The position numbers and the translations under genes are program-made. The notes below the pieces were generated by a model that worked only from the letters and a program-made list of their open reading frames with translations, was not told the DNA's origin and searched no databases. DNA of 20,550 nucleotides, from the IMG/VR virus record IMGVR_UViG_3300048587_001123, positions 1 through 20,550 of that record. One strand, 5' to 3'. The DNA is from a virus. Each line of letters starts with the position of its first letter. The stretch's first letter is position 1. This document shows positions 14,968 through 20,550 of the stretch, in pieces.

Positions 14968-15356
14968 CACGCCGCCTCCCGCAACCGCAGGCACGCCAGA
15001 GGTGCAGCGTCACGTGAGCGCTGCTGGCGGGGCCGGGGCCGCACGATGACGAGATAGGCGAAGCATTCCGGCCCGACACGACGCTGGGCCAGATGCGCCC
15101 ACCCGGCCTCGGCCAACCGCCAGGCGTAATCCGCGGTCGCATCAAGCTCGATGCGCTGTTCCGGTGGCAGACGGGAGGCGAGCCGATCGCGGTCGCGCGC
15201 CAGCATGCCGGCGAAGTACGCGATGGCATCGCCGGGGGCGGCGGTGGTGACACGATCGCAGAGCGCATTGGCATCGATGACGACATCGCGCCAATCGTTC
15301 TTCTCGGTGATGGAAGGAGGGCTGACGGCAAGCGGAGGGCTGACGATGACGTTCAT
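14967..15356 (-). CDS. Small phage early protein, 129 aa, function unknown
   Basis: An alpha-helical, Asp/Arg/Ala-rich protein. Its first 20 residues are loose (PPLAVSPPS) and the core spans about 21-110, with VVIDANALCDRV and AIAYFAGMLARDRDRLASR. No catalytic motif is evident. AAGGA lies about 11 bases before the ATG at 15356. It is coupled to the 180-aa gene by TGATG and follows the sigma-like gene by 42 bp, in which I see no promoter or terminator. No family recognised. Confidence 0.65.
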   Translation of the reverse strand: MNVIVSPPLAVSPPSITEKNDWRDVVIDANALCDRVTTAAPGDAIAYFAGMLARDRDRLASRLPPEQRIELDATADYAWRLAEAGWAHLAQRRVGPECFAYLVIVRPRPRQQRSRDAAPLACLRLREAA

Positions 15357-15398
15357 CGACGCGGTATCCTTTCGACGAATTGTGCTGCTGCCTGGTAT

Positions 15399-16139
15399 CT
15401 ACCGATTGAGCTCGCGATTTTTCCCACGGGGGTGAGACGCGACGCTCAGACCGCCGGCACGGAGCCACAGGCGCAGCTCATCGACCGTGCGGTAGAAGGC
15501 GGAACAGGAGCGACCGCTCCCACGCTGGGCACTGGCGATGTCGCCGTGTGTCGCGATCAGCAGCAGCAGTGTCTCCCGCGGCTGTGCCGGCAGGTCGTCG
15601 AGCAGGGTGTCCAGATCGACGCGGCGCGCGATGGCGGCGTCCTCGTCGCACGGCTCCGGTTGCGTCGCCGAGGTGAGGGGCATTCCCGCGTCGAAGTCGA
15701 GGAGATCGAGCGGGACCATGGTCACCCGGCTCGGATGGCTGTCGGCCCTCAGACGGTCGGCCACGACGTGCCGTGCCAGTAGCCCAACGAAGGCTGCCCA
15801 ATTCGCCTGACCGGCATCGAAGTGCCGGGCGCGTTCGACAATGGCGAGCAGGATGTCCTGGCTCAGATCCTCGCGGTCCGCCCGCCCGTGGCGACCGCAC
15901 CGCGCCCAACGGGCGGCCTGGCGGTGGGCCGCGTCGAGTGCGACGCGGGTATGATGATCGTCCCATTCGTTGGGACGATGGGCGTCGGTGGGGTGTTGAT
16001 CGAGCAAGGTCAGATCCTCGGTCTGGGCAATGTGACGACACCCAGACCGCAGCACGCCGCTCACCGGGGCGACGAGGCGCAATGGGGCCGAATGGGGCGG
16101 CGACGCCCGTCGAGGGTTTCGGCGCCGATTGTATTTCAA
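15399..16139 (-). CDS. Sigma-70 family-like protein at head of early operon, up to 246 aa
   Basis: The middle resembles sigma region 2: HTRVALDAAHRQAARWARC, then REDLSQDILLAIVERARHFD and FVGLLARHVVADRL (about residues 63-130). The C-terminal part (about 185-232) resembles region 4: LLDDLPAQPRETLLLLIATHGDIASAQRGSG followed by a helix with FYRTVDELRLWL. It may therefore direct RNA polymerase to phage promoters or act as an anti/co-sigma; ECF-like proteins of this kind do occur in alphaproteobacterial phages. The TTG at 16139 has no Shine-Dalgarno sequence and the first 40 residues are basic and unconserved-looking, so the true start may lie inside. The divergent control region with a LexA box is directly upstream, suggesting damage-inducible expression. 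Confidence 0.7.
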   Translation of the reverse strand: MKYNRRRNPRRASPPHSAPLRLVAPVSGVLRSGCRHIAQTEDLTLLDQHPTDAHRPNEWDDHHTRVALDAAHRQAARWARCGRHGRADREDLSQDILLAIVERARHFDAGQANWAAFVGLLARHVVADRLRADSHPSRVTMVPLDLLDFDAGMPLTSATQPEPCDEDAAIARRVDLDTLLDDLPAQPRETLLLLIATHGDIASAQRGSGRSCSAFYRTVDELRLWLRAGGLSVASHPRGKNRELNR

Positions 16140-16220
16140 TAGGTTAGCGCTGACGCGCCGGGGTTTGCGGGCGGGACGGGGCGGAATTCCGATTTCCGCA
16201 CCCCCTCACTCACGCGACGC

Positions 16221-16248
16221 TGGACTCCCGCATCATGTCGAACATAAT
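16221..16248 (+). promoter_or_regulatory. Candidate promoter of the immunity/integration operon
   Basis: TGGACT (16221-16226) and CATAAT (16243-16248) are 16 bases apart; the -10 matches five of six consensus positions and the -35 four of six. The -10 lies within the LexA box. On the opposite strand TATTAT (16249-16244) is a matching -10 for the early operon, though no good -35 is seen for it. Confidence 0.4.
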
Positions 16249-16254
16249 AAGAAC
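16240..16254. promoter_or_regulatory. LexA (SOS) box, GAAC-N7-GAAC (GTTC-N7-GTTC on minus)
   Basis: GAAC at 16240-16243 and GAAC at 16251-16254 are exactly seven bases apart (ATAATAA), a perfect alphaproteobacterial LexA site read on the minus strand. Bound LexA would cover the -10-like sequences of both divergent transcripts, so cleavage of LexA after DNA damage could switch on the early genes. Confidence 0.78.
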
Positions 16255-16297
16255 ATCGCCGTTGACGAAACCGTTCACCCCATAGGACCCCCGTCCG

Positions 16298-17029
16298 ATG
16301 CCCATCGCCGTGCACTACCCGTGTCATTCAGGGTCAGGCGCCCCGCGCGCCCTTTCCGTCGCTGCTATCCGGGCGGTCGCCGCTCAGGTGCGCCAACAGA
16401 TCGCCCGCGAACCCGACAGCCTGGCCGTGACCGTCCCGGCACTGCTGCAGGCCGGCCAGCGTGTGGCGGTGAATGGCCGGACGATTGGCGTAGTCTGGGA
16501 CCTGGCGCACCCGCTGCGTGATGAGGCGGGGCGGCGGGTGCTGGGCATCTGCGACACCGACCCTGAGGAGCCGGACTGCGCCTTTGTCTCGGTCAACGTT
16601 GAGCTGACACAGCATCGGCCGGATCTCGCGCTCAGCACCGCGGCGCACGAGTTCGGCCATGTGCTGTTCGACGTGCCAGCGGCCTTGCAGACCGGGATGC
16701 GCCGGTTCCGGGCCGTTGCTGCCGACGCGGCGGCGCTCGATCGGGTCGGGCGCAGTGCAGAGGGGCGCGCCAACGAGTTCATGGGCGCGCTGCTGGCACC
16801 CCCCGTCGCATTGCACACGCGGCTGCTCGCGCATGCGCGCAGCGAAGGTCTGCGGCTGGCCCGCGGGCCGCATCAGGGGCGCCCCGGTAGCCCCATTCTG
16901 GCCGCCGGGAATGCAGTGGATGGCCTCGCAGGCGTCCTGGCTGCGTTGGCAGGTGACTTCGGCGTATCGGAACGGTTCATCGCCGTGCGTCTGGCGCGCT
17001 ACGGGCTGTTGGAGGGAGGCGTGCCATGA
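16298..17029 (+). CDS. ImmA/IrrE-family metallopeptidase, 243 aa
   Basis: A cytoplasmic zinc peptidase. The HEXXH motif is HEFGH at 117-121 and the third ligand is probably E160 in RANEFMGALLAP, the arrangement seen in ImmA/IrrE proteins. The N-terminal 95 residues contain a separate, strand-rich segment without a recognised motif. In ICEBs1 and related elements ImmA cleaves the XRE-type immunity repressor when the cell is damaged; here the XRE gene follows directly, overlapping the stop as ATGA, which supports the same pairing. The order is peptidase first, regulator second. The ATG at 16298 has AGGA ten bases upstream. The expected target is the downstream regulator or another repressor encoded outside the window; this is inference. 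Confidence 0.88.
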   Translation: MPIAVHYPCHSGSGAPRALSVAAIRAVAAQVRQQIAREPDSLAVTVPALLQAGQRVAVNGRTIGVVWDLAHPLRDEAGRRVLGICDTDPEEPDCAFVSVNVELTQHRPDLALSTAAHEFGHVLFDVPAALQTGMRRFRAVAADAAALDRVGRSAEGRANEFMGALLAPPVALHTRLLAHARSEGLRLARGPHQGRPGSPILAAGNAVDGLAGVLAALAGDFGVSERFIAVRLARYGLLEGGVP

Positions 17030-17307
17030 GTTTCGGCGCGGTGGTCCGCGCCAAGCGCCAGGCGCTTGGTATCGGACTCAATGATTTCTCCGAACGGCTC
17101 GGCATCTCGCCGGCCTATTGGTCGCGCATCGAGCGCGGCCATGAGAAGCCGCCCCGGGACGAATTGATTGAGCGCGCCGCGGCCATTCTCGGTGAACGGC
17201 TGGATGATCTGTTCGTCCAGGCTGAGCGGCTGCCCCCCGATATGCGACGGGACATGGGCAAGGTGGTGCTGGCCTATCGGCGTATGCGGGCCATCGGTTT
17301 TCGGTGA
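17026..17307 (+). CDS. XRE-family (Cro/CI-like) DNA-binding regulator, 93 aa
   Basis: A single helix-turn-helix domain: FGAVVRAKRQALGIGLNDFSE leads into the recognition region around residues 26-40 (GISPAYWSRIERGHEKPP), followed by ELIERAAAILG. At 93 residues there is no C-terminal peptidase or oligomerisation domain like that of lambda CI, so it should be inactivated, if at all, in trans; the ImmA-type peptidase just before it is the obvious candidate. It most likely binds operators in the divergent control region, its own operon promoter included. The gene overlaps ImmA at ATGA and its own stop overlaps the frame of the following gene. Confidence 0.88.
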   Translation: MSFGAVVRAKRQALGIGLNDFSERLGISPAYWSRIERGHEKPPRDELIERAAAILGERLDDLFVQAERLPPDMRRDMGKVVLAYRRMRAIGFR

Positions 17308-17318
17308 TGGAGAGGACG

Positions 17319-18011
17319 ATGGTCGCGCGCGCACATCGCAAGCCGTTCTATCGGCTGGAGGAAGTCTGCGAGGCATGGGGCATGTCCATCTGGGACATCG
17401 CTGCCTATGCGATCGAGAAGGAGCTTGTTGTCTCGATCGTCGCCGCCGGCGTGCTGGTTCAGGAGGGCATCCTGGACCAGGCCGCGGATAGCGCGCCCTA
17501 CCGCATTTCCAACGGCGAGCGGCTGCTCAGCGGCCTGATCGATCTGCATGGGGATGACGCGTGGATGATTCTGCAGCGCGGCTCGCATCGGGTTCATCGG
17601 TTTGTCGCCGATCCCGGCAAGTACCTTGAACCATGCACCTCCGCCGGTGAGCCAGATCCGATCGAGGTTCTGGTGCAGGAGATGGTCGTGCGCCACCCCG
17701 AGCGTGTGCGGTTTGAGGCGGCGCAGGAGCTATCGCCCAAAGCCGAAGACGCCGCATCATCCCCCGTTCTAGTTCTGCCACCCAGGTCGCGTGGTGCCCA
17801 GGCGACGCATGATTGGGAAGCGTGCTGGGTGGAGACCTGCCGCACGCTGTACTTCGACGGCGTGCCCGAGAGCCTGACGGCGCTGGCCCGACGTCAGCAG
17901 GACTGGTTCGCGGCGCAGGGCAAGAAGGTTCCCGACGAGAGCACGCTCAAGAAGAAACTGAAGGTACTTTGGCGGGTGTTCGCGCCGGAGGCTGAGCGGA
18001 AGTCGGCGTGA
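17319..18011 (+). CDS. Unknown protein with HTH-like N-terminus, 230 aa
   Basis: Residues about 11-40 (YRLEEVCEAWGMSIWDIAAY, then AIEKELVVSI) look like the first helices of a MerR/excisionase-like or other HTH domain; a mixed region follows, then a variable Pro/Ser-rich linker (about 145-165) and a C-terminal helical domain rich in Lys (KKLKVLWRVF). I recognise it only as a conserved hypothetical of alphaproteobacterial prophages. The ATG at 17319 is preferred for its GGAG six bases upstream; a GTG at 17304 would overlap the XRE stop as GTGA and add five residues. It ends the immunity part of the operon, and a regulatory role is plausible. Confidence 0.65.
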   Translation: MVARAHRKPFYRLEEVCEAWGMSIWDIAAYAIEKELVVSIVAAGVLVQEGILDQAADSAPYRISNGERLLSGLIDLHGDDAWMILQRGSHRVHRFVADPGKYLEPCTSAGEPDPIEVLVQEMVVRHPERVRFEAAQELSPKAEDAASSPVLVLPPRSRGAQATHDWEACWVETCRTLYFDGVPESLTALARRQQDWFAAQGKKVPDESTLKKKLKVLWRVFAPEAERKSA

Positions 18012-18102
18012 GGCGGCGCAACGGTGGTGGCGGCACTCGGCTTGGGAAAATCGTGGGCGCCGATCGGTAGATAGAGGGCAGGACCATTTTTGTTGGATTG
18101 CG
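18012..18102. other. 91-bp gap before the recombinase cassette
   Basis: The only gap in the rightward operon. It is A+T-richer near its end (CCATTTTTGTTGG) and may contain a separate promoter for the recombinase cassette, but I find no pair of hexamers at proper spacing and no terminator hairpin. Confidence 0.4.
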
Positions 18103-18315
18103 ATGCCCCCGCCGACCCCGATCAATCACCACCTGCCGCCGCACCTCCGCGAGGTGTGCACCATCCTCGCCGCGGGCTTGGTGCGGCTGCGCAGCCGCGC
18201 TGCTGAGGATCATGCCCGTGATGCCGCCGAGGTCGAAGCTCGCGGAGACATTCGCCTACACTCCACTGCCCGCCAGCGCCGTCATGCGAATCCCAGGAGA
18301 AAGGGAGTCGCATGA
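18103..18315 (+). CDS. Small basic protein of serine recombinase cassettes, 70 aa
   Basis: Begins with a Pro-rich stretch and the block HLPPHLREVCTILAAGLVRL, then an Arg/Ala/Glu helix and a strongly basic C-terminus (ARQRRHANPRRKG). I associate this pattern with small hypotheticals located just before DUF2924 and recombinase genes in alphaproteobacteria. The stop overlaps the DUF2924 start as ATGA. Basicity and position suggest a DNA- or recombinase-binding accessory role, for example in directionality, but nothing shows this. Confidence 0.68.
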   Translation: MPPPTPINHHLPPHLREVCTILAAGLVRLRSRAAEDHARDAAEVEARGDIRLHSTARQRRHANPRRKGVA

Positions 18316-18809
18316 CCAGACGATCCACCGCCGCAGCCGCAGCGGCACCCACCATCCCGAAAATTCCGCCGACGCAGGTGCTGAGCCGGCTCGCCGCGCT
18401 GCAGGCGGCGCCCACCGCCGACCTGAAGCAGCAGTGGCGGGAATTGTTCGGCAAGGAGCCGCCGCCCTGGAACCGCGCCTATATCCAGAGCCGGCTGGCG
18501 TACCGCATCCAGGAGCTCGCGTATGGCGGGCTGAAGCCCGAAACCGTCGATCGGCTTGTGGCGCTGGGGGAACAGCTGGATGGCGGCAATGTCGTCCTGC
18601 GCCGCATTCGCGCCGACAGCCGCCCGCTGGCAGGCACGCGCCTCATCCGGGAATGGCAGGGCGTGCAGCATGTTGTCACGGTGCGCGTCAACGACTTCGA
18701 ATTCGAGGGGCGGCCCTATCAGTCGCTCTCGGCCATCGCGCGCCACATCACCGGCACGCGCTGGAACGGCTGGACGTTCTTTGGCCTGCGCGCGCGAGGT
18801 GAAGCATGA
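18312..18809 (+). CDS. DUF2924 family protein, 165 aa
   Basis: Matches the DUF2924 pattern: a helical N-terminal half with LKQQWRELFGKEPPPWNR (about residues 38-55) and LAYRIQELAYGGL (62-74), then a strand-rich C-terminal half with GTRLIREWQGVQHVVTVR, then FEFEGRPYQSLSAIARHITG and RWNGWTFFGL. The C-terminal part resembles DNA-binding modules in other phage proteins. The family is commonly encoded immediately before large serine recombinases, as here, with ATGA overlaps on both sides, so an accessory function in recombination is likely but not established to my knowledge. Confidence 0.88.
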   Translation: MTRRSTAAAAAAPTIPKIPPTQVLSRLAALQAAPTADLKQQWRELFGKEPPPWNRAYIQSRLAYRIQELAYGGLKPETVDRLVALGEQLDGGNVVLRRIRADSRPLAGTRLIREWQGVQHVVTVRVNDFEFEGRPYQSLSAIARHITGTRWNGWTFFGLRARGEA

Positions 18810-20158
18810 CCCGGCGCGCCCGCATCGAGCCGGCCATGCCGGCCACCACGAAGAAGCTTCGCTGCGCGGTCTACACGCGGAAATCCACGGACGAGGGTCT
18901 GGAGAAGGAGTTCAACACCCTCGATGCGCAGCGCGATGCTTGCGAGGCGTACATCACCAGCCAGCGCGCCGAAGGTTGGTTGCTGGTCCGCGACCGCTAC
19001 GACGATGGCGGCTTCTCCGGCGGGACTCTGGAGCGGCCGGCGTTGCAACGCCTGCTGCGCGACATCCAGGCCGACCTGGTTGACGTCATCGTGGTCTACA
19101 AGATTGACCGGCTCTCGCGCTCGCTGATGGATTTCGCCAAGCTGGTGGAGGTGATGGACGCGCATGGCGTGACCTTCGTCTCGGTCACTCAGAGCTTCAA
19201 CACGACGACCAGCATGGGGCGCTTGACGCTCAACATCCTGCTGAGCTTCGCGCAGTTCGAAAGAGAGGTCATCGGCGAGCGCATCCGCGACAAATTCGCC
19301 GCCTCCCGCACCCGCGGCATGTGGATGGGGGGCAAGGTGCCGCTCGGCTATGACGTGGTGGCCAGGAAGCTGGTGGTGAACGAGGACGAGGCGCCGCGGG
19401 TGCGTCGGGTGTTCGAGATCTTCGCCGAGACGGGATCGGGCATCGAGACGGTGACCCGCCTTCGGGCCGAGGGCGCCACCAGCAAGGCTGGGCGCCCACT
19501 GGACAAAGGTGATGTCTACAAGCTGCTGAACAACCGGACCTATGTCGGCGAGGCCGCGCACAAAGGGCAGGTCTATCCCGGCGAGCACCAGGGCATCGTG
19601 CCGCGGGACCTTTGGGACCGGGCGCACGCCGTGCTGCAGATCAGCCCTCGGGTCCGCGCCAACCAGCATCGGGCGCAGACGCCGGCGCTGCTGAAGGGGC
19701 TGATCTTTGGGGTGGACGGGCGGGCGCTGTCGCCGACCCATTCCCGGAAAAACGGCCGGCTCTATCGCTACTACGTAGCGCAGCGCGTGCTGAAGGGCGA
19801 CGCTGCCGGCGACGCCAGCATCGTACGCCGGGTGTCGGCGGCGGAGATCGAGGCGGCGGTGGTGGACCAGGTCCGCGTGCTGCTGCGGCAGCCGGAGATC
19901 GTGGTCGGCACGTGGTTCGCGGCGCGGCGAGAGGCACCTGACCTGACCGAGGGCGAGGTGCGGGATGCGCTCCATCGGCTCGACCTGCTGTGGGACGAGT
20001 TGTTCCCGGCCGAGCAGGCACGGATCGTACGGGCGCTGGTGGAGCTGGTAGTGGTCGGGCCTGCTGGTGCGGACATCCGCCTGCGCGTCGAGGGGCTGGC
20101 CGGCTTGGTCCGGGATATCGGCGTTGTCGCGCCCGCAGCACTGAGCGCAGTGGCATGA
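18806..20158 (+). CDS. Large serine recombinase, probable integrase, 450 aa
   Basis: Predicted to integrate and excise the element by serine-mediated strand exchange. The catalytic domain starts with AVYTRKSTDEG, nucleophile S27, and continues with FNTLDAQRDACEAYI, VVYKIDRLSRSLMDF (102-116) and LNILLSFAQFEREVIGERI. The recombinase domain follows at about 180-265 (PLGYDV, LLNNRTYVGEAAHKG). The zinc-ribbon region is present by pattern (LLKGLIFGVDGRALSPTHSR and LYRYYV) but has lost its cysteines: the protein has only C20 and C46. The C-terminal end is shorter than in phiC31-type enzymes. The ATG at 18806 overlaps the DUF2924 stop as ATGA; a later start at residue 11 is possible. Attachment sites are not identifiable in the window. 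Confidence 0.92.
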   Translation: MTRRARIEPAMPATTKKLRCAVYTRKSTDEGLEKEFNTLDAQRDACEAYITSQRAEGWLLVRDRYDDGGFSGGTLERPALQRLLRDIQADLVDVIVVYKIDRLSRSLMDFAKLVEVMDAHGVTFVSVTQSFNTTTSMGRLTLNILLSFAQFEREVIGERIRDKFAASRTRGMWMGGKVPLGYDVVARKLVVNEDEAPRVRRVFEIFAETGSGIETVTRLRAEGATSKAGRPLDKGDVYKLLNNRTYVGEAAHKGQVYPGEHQGIVPRDLWDRAHAVLQISPRVRANQHRAQTPALLKGLIFGVDGRALSPTHSRKNGRLYRYYVAQRVLKGDAAGDASIVRRVSAAEIEAAVVDQVRVLLRQPEIVVGTWFAARREAPDLTEGEVRDALHRLDLLWDELFPAEQARIVRALVELVVVGPAGADIRLRVEGLAGLVRDIGVVAPAALSAVA

Positions 20159-20550
20159 CTGCCGCAACCAGAATCACGGTTCGGGTGCCGCTGACGATCC
20201 GGCGGCGGCCGGGGCGGAAGACGATCGTCACGCCGGTATCCCTGGGGAGCGATGACAACGTGATCCCGACACGCGCCGACCCGGCGCTGGTGAAGGCGCT
20301 GGCGCGGGCGTTCAGGTACCAGAAGCTGCTCGACGAAGGGCGGTACGCTTCGATTACGGAGATGGCTACGGCAGAGCAGATGGAGCGTGGATATCTGGGT
20401 ACGCTGATGCGTCTCACTTTGTTGGCCCCAGATATCATCGAGGCGATCTTGAACGGACGGCGGCTGGAAGACATCACGCTCCCACGGCTGCTGGAGCCAT
20501 TCCCGCTCAATTGGTCGCAGCAGCAACCCGAATTGGATCGTGGCGGGTGA
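20155..20550 (+). CDS. Recombinase-linked phage protein, 131 aa
   Basis: Starts ATGA over the recombinase stop. The N-terminus is basic with short strands (ITVRVPLTIRRRPGRK), followed by a helical block with an HTH-like look: VKALARAFRYQKLLDEGRYA, then ITEMATAEQMERGYLGTLMRL and LPRLLEPFPLNW. This pattern is frequent directly after DUF2924/serine recombinase pairs in alphaproteobacteria and is usually called a phage-related or resolvase-associated protein. The helix pattern resembles the DNA-binding end of some recombinases, so it might supply a function missing from the shortened integrase; that is inference. The stop codon falls on the last base of the window. Confidence 0.72.
   Translation: MTAATRITVRVPLTIRRRPGRKTIVTPVSLGSDDNVIPTRADPALVKALARAFRYQKLLDEGRYASITEMATAEQMERGYLGTLMRLTLLAPDIIEAILNGRRLEDITLPRLLEPFPLNWSQQQPELDRGG

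Larger units (their letters stand above)
16140..16297. promoter_or_regulatory. Divergent control region (genetic switch candidate)
   Basis: A 158-bp A+T-richer gap separates the leftward early operon from the rightward immunity/integration operon. It contains the LexA box at 16240-16254 and -10-like hexamers on both strands inside it. No CI/Cro-style operator repeats were obvious by eye. It is the natural place for the lysis-lysogeny decision of the element. Confidence 0.6.

Noticed and set aside
16262-16267. TTGACG as the -35 of the rightward operon
   Set aside because: No -10-like hexamer lies 15-19 bases downstream; the nearest candidate is 13 bases away.
18719-20167. Long minus-strand open frame (482 codons) opposite the serine recombinase
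   Set aside because: Shadow of the recombinase gene, whose catalytic motifs are unambiguous.

Overview
The window looks like the early half of an integrated temperate phage (or a phage-derived integrative element) in a high-G+C alphaproteobacterium. I favour a member of the Acetobacteraceae or a relative, from the strong G/C preference at third codon positions, the phage-like early genes of the kind seen in alphaproteobacteria, and two perfect copies of the alphaproteobacterial LexA box (GTTC-N7-GTTC). There are no capsid, tail, lysis, tRNA or rRNA genes. The taxonomic placement is inference.

Layout. A divergent control region at about 16140-16297 splits the window. Leftwards (minus strand, 16139 down to 1) runs a long early operon. 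It begins with a sigma-70-like protein and two small proteins. A DNA-transaction block follows: a P-loop ATPase that may be a Sak4-type recombinase, a likely ssDNA-binding protein, an SF2 helicase, a Cys-rich small protein, a Cas4-like PD-(D/E)XK nuclease and an AEP-primase/RecA-type helicase fusion. A 417-bp gap packed with CAGTTTCGG repeats comes next, and then a RuvC-like resolvase and small proteins. Most junctions are stop/start overlaps (ATGA or TGATG), so the genes are probably translationally coupled. Further left is an accessory zone. It holds a plus-strand HEPN-like gene and a four-gene overlapping cassette of two ParB-methyltransferase fusions, a DUF488 protein and its usual uncharacterised partner. 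The zone ends with a small phage protein at the left edge.

Rightwards (plus strand, 16298-20550) run an ImmA/IrrE metallopeptidase, an XRE-family regulator and an unknown 230-aa protein. These are followed by a four-gene cassette with a large serine recombinase: a 70-aa protein, a DUF2924 protein, the recombinase and a 131-aa protein. This arm looks like the immunity and integration side of the element.

How it may work together (inference). One LexA box (16240-16254) overlaps -10-like sequences between the early operon and the immunity/integration operon. A second (5703-5717) lies between a small minus-strand gene and a previously easy-to-miss 68-aa plus-strand ORF. DNA damage could therefore release both sites at once and couple induction to the host SOS response. 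The most unusual parts are the methyltransferase/DUF488 cassette with its HEPN-like neighbour, the two repeat clusters, and the SOS-controlled small ORF.
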